From the NCBI RefSeq assembly GCF_030408555.1, contig NZ_CP047048.1:2418001-2482000 (forward strand): a DNA stretch of 64,000 nucleotides, in the 5' to 3' direction. Position 1 is the first letter of the stretch; each line of letters starts with the position of its first letter. A program made the translations under genes and the position numbers. Below the pieces are notes generated by a model that was not told the origin of the DNA, searched no databases, and worked only from the letters and a program-made list of their open reading frames with translations. Below are positions 34,107-43,395 of the stretch, in pieces. Origin of the DNA: Corynebacterium aurimucosum (GTDB lineage: Bacteria; Actinomycetota; Actinomycetes; Mycobacteriales; Mycobacteriaceae).

Positions 34107-35629
34107 AAGAGACCAGCCTGCTCCTCGGAGTAGGACACCAGCATGTTCTTCGTCTCCTGGTAGTGAGCGAGCATCATGAGGTGGTTCTCACGGCCGATGC
34201 CGGACTCCTTGTAGCCGCCGAAGGCGCTGTGCGCGGGGTACACGTGATAGTGGTTGACCCACACGCGGCCGGCCTGGATTTCACGCCCGGCGCGGTAACA
34301 GATGTTCTGGTGGCGCGACCACACGCCGGCACCCAGGCCGAAGTTGGTGTCGTTAGCAATCTGGATGGCTTCCTCGAAGTCCTTGAACGTGGCCACGGAG
34401 AGCACCGGGCCGAAGATTTCCTCGCGGAAGATGCGCATGTCATTGGTGCCACGGAAGACGGTCGGCTCAATGTAGTAGCCGTTCTCTAGGCCCTCCACCT
34501 TGTTCACATGTCCACCGATGAGGGTCTCCGCACCTTCCTTCGGGCCGATCTCGAGGTATTCGGCGATCTTGTCCATCTGCTCCTGGGAAGCCTGCGCGCC
34601 CATCATTGTTTCGGTATCGAGCGGGTGGCCGATCTTGATCTTCTTCACGCGCTCTACGGCCAGCTCCAGGAACTTGTCCGCGATGTCCTCGTGGATGAGC
34701 GCGCGCGATGGGCAGGTGCAGACCTCACCCTGGTTGAGCGCGAACATGACGAAGCCTTCGACGCACTTCTCCAGGTAGGCATCATTCTTGTCCATGATGT
34801 CCGCGAAGAAGATGGACGGTGACTTGCCGCCGAGCTCCAGCGTGACAGGAATGACCTTGTCTGCAGCGGCCTTGTTGATGATCTTGCCCACCGGGGTGGA
34901 GCCAGTGAAGGCAATCTTGGCAATGCGATCCGAGGTAGACAGAGCCACGCCCGCTTCCTCACCGACACCGTTGACGATGTTGAGCACGCCCTTCGGCAGG
35001 AGGTCCTCAATAATTTCAATGAGCAGCAGGATGGAGGCCGGTGTTTGCTCAGCCGGCTTCATCACAATGGTGTTGCCCGCGGCCAGCGCTGGGGCAATCT
35101 TCCACGCCGCCATGAGCAGCGGGAAGTTCCACGGGATGATCTGCCCCACCACACCCAGCGGCTCGTGGAAGTGGTAAGCCACGGTGTCCTGGTCAATCTG
35201 GGAAAGGCGGCCCTCCTGAGCACGAATCGCGCCGGCGAAGTAGCGGAAGTGATCGACTGCCAGCGGGATATCAGCAGCGAGGGTCTCACGCACGGCCTTA
35301 CCGTTCTCCCAGGTTTCCGCGACGGCGATCTTTTCCAGGTTCTCCTCGATGCGGTCCGCAATGCGGTGCAACAGGAGCGCACGCTCGGCCGGGGTGCTCT
35401 TACCGAAGGTTTCGAAGGCCTTCTCTGCGGCGTCGATGGCCAGATTAATGTCTGCTGCCTTGCCGCGTGCGACCTGGCAGAAAACCTCTCCGGTAACCGG
35501 GGTGATGTTGTCCATGTACTCACCATCAACCGGTGGTACCCACTCGCCGCCGATGTAGTTGTCATAGCGCTCACGGAAGTTAACGATGGCATCAGGGGTT
35601 CCGGGGTTCGCATAGAAAGTCATGGTCAT
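34103..35629 (-). CDS. ald: NAD(P)-dependent aldehyde dehydrogenase
   Basis: 508 residues of the ALDH superfamily, oxidising an aldehyde (acetaldehyde in close corynebacterial homologues) to the acid. Visible motifs are [18 protein letters not shown], the cofactor loop [30 protein letters not shown] with the general-base Glu, and the active site [12 protein letters not shown] (Cys near 304). ATG at 35629 is preceded by AAAGG. An 18-20-base dyad 60-80 bases upstream (35689-35708) is a probable operator. The gene lies downstream of the hspR terminator and is its own unit. The same gene follows hspR in C. glutamicum. Confidence 0.9.
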   Translation of the reverse strand: MTMTFYANPGTPDAIVNFRERYDNYIGGEWVPPVDGEYMDNITPVTGEVFCQVARGKAADINLAIDAAEKAFETFGKSTPAERALLLHRIADRIEENLEKIAVAETWENGKAVRETLAADIPLAVDHFRYFAGAIRAQEGRLSQIDQDTVAYHFHEPLGVVGQIIPWNFPLLMAAWKIAPALAAGNTIVMKPAEQTPASILLLIEIIEDLLPKGVLNIVNGVGEEAGVALSTSDRIAKIAFTGSTPVGKIINKAAADKVIPVTLELGGKSPSIFFADIMDKNDAYLEKCVEGFVMFALNQGEVCTCPSRALIHEDIADKFLELAVERVKKIKIGHPLDTETMMGAQASQEQMDKIAEYLEIGPKEGAETLIGGHVNKVEGLENGYYIEPTVFRGTNDMRIFREEIFGPVLSVATFKDFEEAIQIANDTNFGLGAGVWSRHQNICYRAGREIQAGRVWVNHYHVYPAHSAFGGYKESGIGRENHLMMLAHYQETKNMLVSYSEEQAGLF

Positions 35630-35688
35630 CGCACCTTTCTTGTTGTCTTATAGGTCTCCGTTGGGCCTTCACCTAAGGTGTCCCAGAC

Positions 35689-35708
35689 ACATTCACCTAG
35701 GAATGTGA
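35689..35708 (-). promoter_or_regulatory. Candidate operator upstream of ald
   Basis: CACATTC-ACCTAG-GAATGTG is a seven-base perfect dyad with a six-base spacer, 60-80 bases upstream of the ald ATG. It would suit a dimeric regulator of aldehyde or acetate metabolism; I cannot name it. Confidence 0.45.
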
Positions 35709-35802
35709 TAGGTCGCACAACGTTGAGTGCGAGTGTAGTGTTAAGTTTTGCAAAACTCACGTTTTCGAAAGCTATCCTCCCCAGGACAGTTGCTACCCAA
35801 AC

Positions 35803-35867
35803 TGCCCTCGTTGCCAAAGTTTCACGGTCCAGAGCAATTTTGAACAAGAACTTTGGCAACAAGGGCA
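35803..35867. repeat. Dispersed palindromic element, copy 1
   Basis: TGCCCTCGTTGCCAAAGTT and AACTTTGGCAACAAGGGCA (one mismatch) bracket a 27-base loop. A near-identical palindrome with a different loop lies at 49711-49776, so this is a repeated intergenic element. Confidence 0.75.
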
Positions 35868-35920
35868 CGTGCTAAGCAAAGAGCACAGAGCTTCCGGCTG
35901 AGCAGGCTGTAGATGGGCAT

Positions 35921-35951
35921 AAAACAGAAGAACCCCTCCGCGAAGGAGGGG
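35921..35951 (-). terminator. Terminator of hspR
   Basis: CCCCTCC (35933-35939) and GGAGGGG (35945-35951) form a tight stem; on the minus strand it is followed by TTCTTCTGTTTTATG. It lies eight bases after the hspR stop. Confidence 0.85.
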
Positions 35952-35958
35952 GAAACTT

Positions 35959-36381
35959 CTAGCTGTCGCGGCGTCGATTACGACGCGGCGTCCACATCAC
36001 CACGGAGGTCGAACGCGGTACGTGGACCAGCTCACCGCGCGATGGGCGGGCCTGGCTGCGCAGGCGTTCAACTTCTGCCTGCAGTTCATCGCGCTCGGCG
36101 GCGAGGCGGTCACGCTCCGCAGTCAGCTCGATGATGGATTTAATACCGGCCAGGTTCACGCCATCGTCCTGCGAGAGCGCCTGAATCTTGCGCAAGAGCT
36201 CGATGTCGCTTTCGGAATAACGGCGCCCGCCCCCGGAGGTGCGGGCCGGGGAAACCAGCCCCATCCGGTCATACGTGCGCAGGGTTTGAGCATGCATGCC
36301 GGACAGTTCTGCAGCCACGGAGATGACATACATCGCCTTGGGCTGCGCCGCATCACTTCGGCTTGTTCTGTCCTTGCTCAT
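35959..36381 (-). CDS. hspR: MerR-family heat-shock repressor HspR
   Basis: 140 residues. The MerR-type DNA-binding domain is at the N-terminus: MYVISVAAELSGMHAQTLR, then YDRMGLVSPARTSGGGRRYS. A coiled-coil follows (TAERDRLAAERDELQAEVER) and the C-terminus is basic. HspR with DnaK as corepressor binds HAIR sites; such sites are found in this window ahead of dnaK and clpB, so the regulon is autoregulated. It starts 12 bases downstream of dnaJ (AAAGGAGGTGTGAG before the ATG) and is the last gene of the chaperone block. Confidence 0.94.
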   Translation of the reverse strand: MSKDRTSRSDAAQPKAMYVISVAAELSGMHAQTLRTYDRMGLVSPARTSGGGRRYSESDIELLRKIQALSQDDGVNLAGIKSIIELTAERDRLAAERDELQAEVERLRSQARPSRGELVHVPRSTSVVMWTPRRNRRRDS

Positions 36382-36393
36382 CTCACACCTCCT

Positions 36394-37599
36394 TTAGCGC
36401 GCTACCGTATTACCGGCCCAACCGGCACGCGGATCGAAGCCGGAGTCCTTCTCCGCTTGCGCGTAGCTGCGCAGCGCCGAGGAAGCCGCCGCATCCAGCG
36501 TGGAGGGCACGGTGACCTGCACGGTCACCATGAGGTCACCGGCTTTGCCGCCGCGCTTGGCCACGCCGCGGCCCTTCACGCGCAACGTGCGGCCATCGGG
36601 TGTGCCCGCCGGCACCTTCACGCGCACGGGCGAATCGAGGGTCGGCACCGTAATGGTGTCTCCCAAGGCCAGCTCCGCAAAGGACACCGGGACGGTGACG
36701 TGCAGATCATCGCCTTCCCTGGTGAATACCTTGTCAGGCTTTACCGTGACCGCCACAAAGAGGTCACCGGAAGGCGTGCCATTCGGACCAGCTTCACCCT
36801 GACCAGCGAGGCGCACCTTCTGGCCATCAATCACTCCAGCAGGGATACGCACCGTGATGGAGCGGGTGCGATGCACCGTTCCGGAACCAGAGCAATCCGG
36901 GCACGGGTCCTCGGCCCGCTGGCCAGTGCCATCGCAGTCAGCGCACGGCGCCGAGAAGCCGAAGGTACCGCGCTGCTCAGAGGTAAAACCGGTGCCGTCG
37001 CACGTCGAGCACGTCGTCAGCTTTCCGCTCTTCGAGCCGGAACCGTGGCACGTGGTGCAGGGAGCTTCGCCACTGAGCTGCAAGGGAATGGTGGTTCCCT
37101 TCGCTGCCTCGCGGAAGTCGAGGGTTATTTGCGTTTCGACGTCGGCCCCCCGCGACGGCCGAGCTGTGTGGCCAGCACCACCGCCGCGGTTGAAAACGCT
37201 ACCGAAGATATCCCCAAGACCGCCGCCTTGAGACGCTCCTCGAGCGGATCCTCCGAAGATGTCCGAGAGGTCGAATTCTTGCGCACCCGGTCCACCCATG
37301 TGCGTGGATCGAAACCCGCCGGGAAACCCGGCGCCTCCTCTCCGTCCAAAGCCACCGCCGCGCATCATGGCCTTGAACTCGTCATAGTCCTTGCGGGTAG
37401 CTTTATCAGAGAGCACATCATAGGCCTCCGCCACCTGCTTGAATTTTTCCGCCGCCGCGGGGTTATCCGGGTTGGCGTCGGGGTGGTTCTGGCGGGCCAG
37501 CTTGCGATAAGCCTGCTTAATCTCTTCGGCGGTTGCGGACGAGGAGACCCCCAGATCCGCGTAATAATCCTTGTCTGCCCATTCTGGCTTAGCGTTCAC
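36394..37599 (-). CDS. dnaJ: Chaperone protein DnaJ
   Basis: 401 residues. The J-domain (about 10-75) has the HPD tripeptide in [17 protein letters not shown] Gly/Phe-rich region follows ([17 protein letters not shown]), then four zinc-binding CxxCxGxG repeats ([32 protein letters not shown]) and the substrate-binding C-terminal beta domains. It stimulates the DnaK ATPase and delivers substrates. GTG at 37599 is preceded by AAAGGAGGAG. A terminator-like hairpin between grpE and dnaJ (37682-37724) implies attenuated read-through or an extra promoter for dnaJ-hspR. Confidence 0.95.
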   Translation of the reverse strand: MNAKPEWADKDYYADLGVSSSATAEEIKQAYRKLARQNHPDANPDNPAAAEKFKQVAEAYDVLSDKATRKDYDEFKAMMRGGGFGRRGGAGFPGGFRSTHMGGPGAQEFDLSDIFGGSARGASQGGGLGDIFGSVFNRGGGAGHTARPSRGADVETQITLDFREAAKGTTIPLQLSGEAPCTTCHGSGSKSGKLTTCSTCDGTGFTSEQRGTFGFSAPCADCDGTGQRAEDPCPDCSGSGTVHRTRSITVRIPAGVIDGQKVRLAGQGEAGPNGTPSGDLFVAVTVKPDKVFTREGDDLHVTVPVSFAELALGDTITVPTLDSPVRVKVPAGTPDGRTLRVKGRGVAKRGGKAGDLMVTVQVTVPSTLDAAASSALRSYAQAEKDSGFDPRAGWAGNTVAR

Positions 37600-37681
37600 T
37601 GGGCATCTCCTCCTTTCAGGAGAGTCGATAAACGGTTAGGTTTTAAGATTTTTTGCTAAGTAAAAATGCTAATTAAGTAGT

Positions 37682-37724
37682 GAAAAGAAGAGTGGCGCCA
37701 AGGAACACTGAGCCCTGACGCCAC
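37682..37724 (-). terminator. Terminator-like hairpin between grpE and dnaJ
   Basis: GTGGCG...CGCCAC (37692-37697 / 37719-37724), extended by inner pairs CCAAGG/CCCTG, is followed on the minus strand by TCTTCTTTTCAC. It starts 10 bases after the grpE stop, inside the chaperone block. Confidence 0.75.
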
Positions 37725-37733
37725 CTGCGATAC

Positions 37734-38423
37734 CTATTCTGCGCTATCCGAGCTATCCGGACTATCAGCGGTATCGGCTGACTCGGCAGGGTCGGCGATA
37801 ATCACCATGGCGGTGCGCACAACGCGCTCGCCCACTGTGTAGCCACGGCGCAAGACCGTGCCGATGACCTGCTCGTCACCAGTCGAGAGGTCCTGGACTG
37901 CTTCGTGCACCTCGGGGTCGAAGGCATCGCCCTCAGCGCCGAACGGGGTCAGCTGGTTAGTAGTCAGCACGCCCGTGAGCTTGTCCGCAATGGCCTTGAG
38001 CGGCCCCTCGTTGAGGTCTCCGTGTTGGCGTGCGAGCTCCAGGTCATCAAGGATAGGCAGGAAATCTGCCAGGACCTTGGCCTTGGTGGTCTCGATCACG
38101 GCCTGACGGTCACGCTCAGTGCGACGGCGGTAGTTGGTGTACTCCGCGTTGAGACGCTGCAGATCCTCGGTGCGCTCAGCCAGCTGAGCCTCCAGGGAGT
38201 TCTCAGCGCTGGCGTCGTCATCAGCGATGTCGCGAGCGGCATCCTCAACCGCAGCCTCTGCCTCAGCGGTGCCCGCGGTGGCAGCATCAGCCTGTGCCTC
38301 AGCAGCCTCATCCACGGCGCCGTCGGCCGAAGCAGCCTCTGCGGCGGCAGCCTCCGCAGCCTCAGCGGAGGTTGCCTCGGGGTCGGTGTTGGCCGGGTTG
38401 CCCGGGTCCTGAGGGGAGGTCAT
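37734..38423 (-). CDS. grpE: Nucleotide exchange factor GrpE
   Basis: 229 residues. The GrpE core (about 90-215) shows [35 protein letters not shown] and the beta domain [18 protein letters not shown] and [14 protein letters not shown]. It releases ADP from DnaK. The first about 80 residues are a low-complexity Ala/Glu/Asp tail and the C-terminus an Asp/Ser repeat, both longer than in E. coli (197 residues). The ATG lies three bases after the dnaK stop, so the two are translationally linked. A terminator follows. Confidence 0.94.
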   Translation of the reverse strand: MTSPQDPGNPANTDPEATSAEAAEAAAAEAASADGAVDEAAEAQADAATAGTAEAEAAVEDAARDIADDDASAENSLEAQLAERTEDLQRLNAEYTNYRRRTERDRQAVIETTKAKVLADFLPILDDLELARQHGDLNEGPLKAIADKLTGVLTTNQLTPFGAEGDAFDPEVHEAVQDLSTGDEQVIGTVLRRGYTVGERVVRTAMVIIADPAESADTADSPDSSDSAE

Positions 38424-38426
38424 GGT

Positions 38427-40271
38427 TTACTTCTCCTTGTTCTCGTCGTCCTCGTCGACAACCTCGGCGTCGACGACGTTGGGGTCACCAGCGGTCTCGC
38501 CAGCAGCGGCACCCTCGGCGCCTGCCTCAGCAGCCTGGGCCTCGTACAGGGCCTTGCCCAGCTCCTGGGACTCGGTGCCAAGCTTTTCGACGGCCGACTT
38601 AATTGCCTCAATGTCATCGCCCTTCAGCGCCTCGTCGACGGCATCGGCGGCCTCAGTCACGCGGGTCTTGAGGTCCTCCGGTAGCTTGTCGGAGTTCTCG
38701 TCCATGAACTTGCGGGTCTGGTAGGAGGTGGATTCCGCCTGGTTGCGGGTCTCCTGCTCCTCGCGGCGCTTCTTGTCCTCTTCGGCGTGTGCCTCGGCGT
38801 CCTTGACCATGCGGTCGATCTCCTCCTGGGAGAGGCCGGAACCATCCTGAATCTTGATGGTGTTCTCCTTGCCGGTGGCCTTGTCCTTAGCGGAGACGGA
38901 GACGATGCCGTTGGCGTCAATGTCGAAGGTGACCTCAATCTGCGGTACACCGCGCGGTGCCGGAGCAATACCACCGAGCTCGAAGGAACCGAGCAGCTTG
39001 TTGGCGGAAGCCATCTCGCGCTCGCCCTGGTAGACCTGAATCTGCACGGAAGGCTGGTTGTCATCAGCCGTGGTGAAGGTCTCCGACTTCTTGGTCGGGA
39101 TGGTGGTGTTGCGCTCGATGAGCTTGGTCATCACGCCACCCTTGGTCTCGATGCCGAGGGAGAGCGGGGTGACGTCGAGAAGCAGCACGTCCTTGACCTC
39201 ACCGCGCAGCACACCTGCCTGCAGAGCAGCGCCGACTGCCACGACCTCATCCGGGTTAACGCCCTTGTTCGGGTCCTTGCCGGTCATTTCCTTGACCAGG
39301 TCGGACACGGCCGGCATACGGGTGGAACCGCCGACGAGCACCACGTGGTCAACCTCGGACAGGGACAGACCAGCATCCTTGATGACCTGGTTGAACGGGG
39401 TCTTGGTGCGGTCCAGCAGATCCTGGGTGATCTTCTGGAACTCGGTGCGAGACAGGGTCTCATCCAGGAAGAGCGGGTTCTTCTCAGAGTCCACCGTGAT
39501 GTACGGCAGGTTGATGTTGGCGGACTGGGAGGAGGACAGCTCAATCTTGGCCTTCTCAGCAGCCTCACGCAGACGCTGGACAGCGCGCTTGTCCTTGGTC
39601 AGGTCAACGCCCTGGGAAGCCTTGAACTTATCTACGAGCCAGTCGACGATGCGCTGGTCCCAGTCATCGCCGCCCAGCGCGTTATCACCAGCGGTAGCCA
39701 TAACCTCGACCACGCCGTCACCGATCTCCAGCAGGGAGACGTCGAAGGTACCACCACCCAGGTCGAAGACCAGGATGGTCTGCTCCTGCTCACCCTTTTC
39801 CAGGCCGTAAGCAAGCGCGGCGGCAGTCGGCTCGTTCACGATACGCAGGACGTTGAGGCCTGCAATCTGGCCGGCCTCCTTGGTGGCCTGACGCTGGGAG
39901 TCCTCGAAGTAAGCCGGGACGGTAATAACGGCGTCGGTAACGTCCTCACCCAGGTAAGCCTCGGCGTCGCGCTTCAGCTTCATGAGCGTGCGGGCCGAAA
40001 TCTCCTGCGGGGTGTACTTCTTGTCATCGATATCGATGGTCCAGTCGGTGCCGATGTGGCGCTTGACGGAGCGGATGGTGCGGTCAACGTTGGTGACCGC
40101 CTGGTTCTTCGCGGACTGGCCGACGAGGATTTCGCCGTTCTTAGCGAAAGCCACGACGGACGGGGTGGTGCGAGAGCCCTCGGAGTTAGCGATAACGGTG
40201 GCTTCGCCACCTTCCAGTACGGATACGACCGAGTTGGTGGTACCGAGGTCAATTCCTACTGCGCGTCCCAT
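38427..40271 (-). CDS. dnaK: Chaperone protein DnaK (Hsp70)
   Basis: 614 residues. The N-terminal ATPase domain has [38 protein letters not shown] and [17 protein letters not shown]. The interdomain linker [19 protein letters not shown] leads to the substrate-binding domain and a lid ending in an Ala/Glu-rich tail with [19 protein letters not shown]. It refolds proteins with DnaJ and GrpE and acts as HspR corepressor. AGGAGAAAAGATC precedes the ATG. Three HAIR operators and a SigH-type promoter lie within the 180 bases upstream (40308-40449). Confidence 0.98.
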   Translation of the reverse strand: MGRAVGIDLGTTNSVVSVLEGGEATVIANSEGSRTTPSVVAFAKNGEILVGQSAKNQAVTNVDRTIRSVKRHIGTDWTIDIDDKKYTPQEISARTLMKLKRDAEAYLGEDVTDAVITVPAYFEDSQRQATKEAGQIAGLNVLRIVNEPTAAALAYGLEKGEQEQTILVFDLGGGTFDVSLLEIGDGVVEVMATAGDNALGGDDWDQRIVDWLVDKFKASQGVDLTKDKRAVQRLREAAEKAKIELSSSQSANINLPYITVDSEKNPLFLDETLSRTEFQKITQDLLDRTKTPFNQVIKDAGLSLSEVDHVVLVGGSTRMPAVSDLVKEMTGKDPNKGVNPDEVVAVGAALQAGVLRGEVKDVLLLDVTPLSLGIETKGGVMTKLIERNTTIPTKKSETFTTADDNQPSVQIQVYQGEREMASANKLLGSFELGGIAPAPRGVPQIEVTFDIDANGIVSVSAKDKATGKENTIKIQDGSGLSQEEIDRMVKDAEAHAEEDKKRREEQETRNQAESTSYQTRKFMDENSDKLPEDLKTRVTEAADAVDEALKGDDIEAIKSAVEKLGTESQELGKALYEAQAAEAGAEGAAAGETAGDPNVVDAEVVDEDDENKEK

Positions 40272-40307
40272 GATCTTTTCTCCTTGCTTGGTTGGGTTTG
40301 TTCTTAA

Positions 40308-40328
40308 GTTGATAATGCGCGACTCAAC
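40308..40328. promoter_or_regulatory. HspR operator (HAIR) 1 of dnaK
   Basis: GTTGATA-7-ACTCAAC, the copy nearest the dnaK start (37 bases upstream of the ATG), downstream of the SigH-type promoter and thus placed as a roadblock. Confidence 0.7.
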
Positions 40329-40383
40329 TTCTGCCGCGTCCAGTCAGCGACTCTAACAGAAGCAACACTCAAAGTCATCCAAA

Positions 40384-40404
40384 CCTGAGCGCCGGTCACT
40401 CAAC
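40384..40404. promoter_or_regulatory. HspR operator (HAIR) 2 of dnaK
   Basis: CCTGAGC-7-ACTCAAC lies at and just beyond the expected transcription start of the SigH-type promoter. Confidence 0.65.
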
Positions 40405-40410
40405 CTACAC

Positions 40411-40436
40411 AACGCGGACAAACTCAAAGTTGTTCC
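40411..40436 (-). promoter_or_regulatory. SigH-type promoter of dnaK
   Basis: On the minus strand GGAA (40433-40436), 19 bases and GTT (40411-40413) fit SigH, with the same spacing as at clpB. The -35 lies within HAIR 3. Confidence 0.65.
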
Positions 40437-40449
40437 CGATCGACTCAAC
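40429..40449. promoter_or_regulatory. HspR operator (HAIR) 3 of dnaK
   Basis: GTTGTTC-7-ACTCAAC overlaps the -35 region of the SigH-type promoter. Confidence 0.65.
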
Positions 40450-40500
40450 TTTTTATTTATTGCCAGCACGCTGGGGAAATGAAGCTGCTCAATTGGCGGC

Positions 40501-41298
40501 TCACCCCACTGGGACGATTGCTGGCTCTCCGTCCGCATTCACAACGCGGACTGCCAAGCCGTAAAGATCCTCGATCAGGGCAGGGTTAATGACATCGCGC
40601 GGCGCGCCCGCATCCCACACCGTTCCATCTTTCATCGCCACGACATAATCGGCATAACGCAACACATGCGCCAAGTCATGAATTACCGCAACGAGGGTCT
40701 TGCTACCCGCCAGCTCTTTCATCAACTTCATGAAGGAATGCTGATACCCAATATCCAAGGCACTCGTTGGCTCATCCAAGAAAAGTACAGGCGTTTCCTG
40801 TGCGAGAGCCATGGCCAGCCAAGCACGTTGACGCTGACCACCTGACAACGCCGCCACCTCGGCCTCTTCCAATTCCTCAAGGCCTACCTCCGCTAGCGCA
40901 CGACTAACAGCACGCTCGTCTTCCTGGCTCCTCCACCCCATAAATCCTTGGTGAGCGAAGCGCCCTCGCGCAACCAATTCTCGGACATTAATCCCCTCAG
41001 GGGCTACGGATTGCTGCGACATCACAGCAACGCGCTGGGCATATTTTCGCCGCGAGAGTAAAGCTGCGTCTTCTTGGCCAATATGCACCGCACCTGCGCT
41101 CGGTGTTTCTAACCGCGCAAGCACCTTCACCAGGGTGGACTTTCCACAACCATTCGGGCCGATGATGGCTGAGAATTTGCCCGCGGGGAAAGACACATCC
41201 ACCGAGTCGAGAATTAACGGGGCAGTTCTGCCATAGGACATGCTCAGCCTTTCAGCCCTCACGCCCGGCGCACCGTCACACACTTTTTGTTCGTTCAT
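40501..41298 (-). CDS. Iron-siderophore ABC transporter, ATP-binding protein
   Basis: About 265 residues of the FepC/FecE group. Walker A is IIGPNGCGKSTLVKVLARL, the signature is AALSGGQRQRAWLAMALAQE, Walker B is PVLFLDEPTSALD, and the switch His is in VAVIHDLAHVLRYADY. It powers import by the two permeases upstream. The ATG at 41298 (MNEQKVCDG) directly follows the permease stop; an earlier in-frame start inside the permease gene is less likely. Same operon as the permeases, so iron control via the DtxR box upstream is expected. Confidence 0.9.
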   Translation of the reverse strand: MNEQKVCDGAPGVRAERLSMSYGRTAPLILDSVDVSFPAGKFSAIIGPNGCGKSTLVKVLARLETPSAGAVHIGQEDAALLSRRKYAQRVAVMSQQSVAPEGINVRELVARGRFAHQGFMGWRSQEDERAVSRALAEVGLEELEEAEVAALSGGQRQRAWLAMALAQETPVLFLDEPTSALDIGYQHSFMKLMKELAGSKTLVAVIHDLAHVLRYADYVVAMKDGTVWDAGAPRDVINPALIEDLYGLAVRVVNADGEPAIVPVG

Positions 41299-41300
41299 TT

Positions 41301-42308
41301 TTACCGGCCTTTCACGCGCGCAAATCGGGATTGCCACAACAGCAGACCCGCAAGGTAGATGCCACCAGCACAGACAGTTACAAGGCCGGCGGGCAAAGTA
41401 ATAGGGAAAAATAGGCGCTGCCCCGCTAAGTCAGCAGCGAGCAAGAAAAGAGCGCCGAGCACTCCTGAAGCCAACACCGGTGTCCTGCCTGGACGCGAGA
41501 GCAGGCGAGCCATATGAGGGGCCGCGAGGGCGATAAATGAGATTGGGCCCGCTATCGCCGTCGATACAGCGACAAGAACTGTGCCAACCAGAACCATCAC
41601 CACACGTGCACGATTCACGTTCAGCCCCAACGAACTCGCCGTGCTATCCCCCAGGGCAAGCGCGTCGCACCAGCCACGCAGCAGCAACCCAGCGACGCAC
41701 GCCACGCCTCCCAGCACCCCCAAGGGGATAACGTAGCCCCAGGACACAGCATTCAATGTTCCAGCCGCCCAAGTCGCCGCACCTAAGGATTGCTCCAACT
41801 CGCCACTTAGAATCAGCCACTTGTTTATTGCTGAAAGAAAGAACGTCACTCCAATCCCCACCACAATCAGCCTTGCTCCCGTGAGCCTTCCGGCAAATGA
41901 AAGCCCCATGATGAGTAACGCAGTAACAGTCCCACCCACCAACGCGCCTAGCGCAATATTAAATGCGGAACTAAAGCCCGCCAAGGATACCGCGATGACA
42001 CCGGTATAGGCACCGGTATTAAACCCGATGATGTCGGGCGAGCCCAGAGGATTGTGGGTGAGGATCTGAAAGATGGCGCCCGCTATGCCCAAACACATTC
42101 CTACGACAATCGCGGCAACCACCCGCGGAGCACGCCATTGCCACACGACGGTGGCCGCAAAGTCAGTGCTATTGGGATTCGTAGCCACGGACCACAACGC
42201 TGCGCTATCCTGCCCGGCACCAGGCGAGAAGAGCGAATAGGCAGCAATAGCTAGCGCGACGATCACAATACCTGCAAAGGACAAAACACTTCTCACGCTC
42301 ACAATCAC
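41301..42308 (-). CDS. Iron-siderophore ABC transporter, FecCD permease 2
   Basis: 335 residues, about nine or ten hydrophobic segments, of the FecCD/BtuC family. Typical pieces are RAPRVVAAIVVGMCLGIAGA, NPLGSPDIIGFNTGAYTG, GDSTASSLGLNVNRARV (coupling region) and GPISFIALAAPHMARLL. Forms a heterodimeric channel with the permease encoded just upstream, whose last four bases its start overlaps. Transports a ferric siderophore or haem-like compound across the cytoplasmic membrane; the ligand is unknown. Confidence 0.9.
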   Translation of the reverse strand: MIVSVRSVLSFAGIVIVALAIAAYSLFSPGAGQDSAALWSVATNPNSTDFAATVVWQWRAPRVVAAIVVGMCLGIAGAIFQILTHNPLGSPDIIGFNTGAYTGVIAVSLAGFSSAFNIALGALVGGTVTALLIMGLSFAGRLTGARLIVVGIGVTFFLSAINKWLILSGELEQSLGAATWAAGTLNAVSWGYVIPLGVLGGVACVAGLLLRGWCDALALGDSTASSLGLNVNRARVVMVLVGTVLVAVSTAIAGPISFIALAAPHMARLLSRPGRTPVLASGVLGALFLLAADLAGQRLFFPITLPAGLVTVCAGGIYLAGLLLWQSRFARVKGR

Positions 42309-43333
42309 AACCTCCTTCCAGCGCGATGGGACAACGCAATCAATACTGGGGCACCAATGAGCGATACCGCGACGCCAGCCGGCAACTCGGCCGCGATAAG
42401 AAAGCGACCAACAATGTCAGCACCCAACAAGAACAGAGGCCCGACCACGGCAGAGGCAGCGAGTTGCGCCCGCTCTTCATAAATTCCGCACAGCCTGACC
42501 ACATGCGGAATAACCAAGCCAACAAATACAATCACCCCCGCTGCCGCTGTGGCCGTAGCCGCCAAGACCGTTACCGCTGCGATAAGTCCCAAGCGCGTCA
42601 TCTTGAGGTTGATCCCAAGACTCGCCGCGGCTTCATCCCCCAAAGCAAGGGGCGGCAAGTGACGCGCAAAGACAATCAGCAGCACCACACCAACTGCTAA
42701 CCCACCGGACGTAATCGCCACCGGTGTCCACGAGGCCACGTCAACAGAGCCCGTCACCCAAGCGCGGATACGTGCGAAAGAGTGAGGATCTATCAGGATC
42801 AGCGCGGAGGACAGGCCCTCACATACCGCCCCGATGGCTACACCTGCAAGAATCAGTCTCAGCGGATCAACATCGCCCGCTCTGCCACGCCCTACCGCGG
42901 TGACCACCAACATGGTCACTGCCGCACCGATGATGGCTGCGAGCGAAAAAGCAAAAGGTGATTGCCACCCCCACCAGCCCAGAGCAATGGCCGCGGCCAA
43001 GCTAGCGCCAACGTTGATGCCGAAGACTCCGGTATCTGCCAACGGATTGCGAGTCATAATCTGCAGGACTGCGCCAGCGAGAGCCAAAGCACAGCCCGCA
43101 CACACGGCAACGAGAGTACGGGGAAGCCGCCTCTCCCACACGATCGAGGAAGCGATACCAGGCTGCCCTCGAAGGGCAGCCAACACGTCACTTAAAGGAA
43201 TGCTACGCGCCCCCAACGCGAGCGACAGCGCAACACCGATACCGAGAATGGCAATGCCAGCAACCACTAGCCAACCAAGACGCCGGGCACTTCCTTTGCC
43301 GGCGTACACCCCCTGCTCAATCACCAACACCAC
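42305..43333 (-). CDS. Iron-siderophore ABC transporter, FecCD permease 1
   Basis: 342 residues, ten predicted membrane helices, FecCD family (WERRLPRTLVAVCAGCALAL; NPLADTGVFGINVGASLAAA; GDEAAASLGINLKMTRLG; VIVFVGLVIPHVVRLCG). First gene of the permease-permease-ATPase operon. It begins with GTG at 43333, seven bases after AAGG. The 62-base gap to the divergent binding-protein gene contains the DtxR box, so one site can serve both directions. Confidence 0.9.
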   Translation of the reverse strand: MVLVIEQGVYAGKGSARRLGWLVVAGIAILGIGVALSLALGARSIPLSDVLAALRGQPGIASSIVWERRLPRTLVAVCAGCALALAGAVLQIMTRNPLADTGVFGINVGASLAAAIALGWWGWQSPFAFSLAAIIGAAVTMLVVTAVGRGRAGDVDPLRLILAGVAIGAVCEGLSSALILIDPHSFARIRAWVTGSVDVASWTPVAITSGGLAVGVVLLIVFARHLPPLALGDEAAASLGINLKMTRLGLIAAVTVLAATATAAAGVIVFVGLVIPHVVRLCGIYEERAQLAASAVVGPLFLLGADIVGRFLIAAELPAGVAVSLIGAPVLIALSHRAGRRL

Positions 43334-43376
43334 CCAAATACCTTCATATGCTCACGTTTCCTTAGCTCGACCCAAT

Positions 43377-43395
43377 TTAGGTTAGGCTACCTTTT
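43377..43395 (+). promoter_or_regulatory. DtxR-type iron box overlapping a leaderless promoter
   Basis: TTAGGTTAGGCTACCTTTT matches the DtxR consensus TTAGGTTAGGCTAACCTAA at most positions. Inside it, TAGGCT (43383-43388) can serve as a -10 box seven bases before the ATG at 43396, so bound DtxR would directly block transcription of a leaderless mRNA. Confidence 0.8.
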
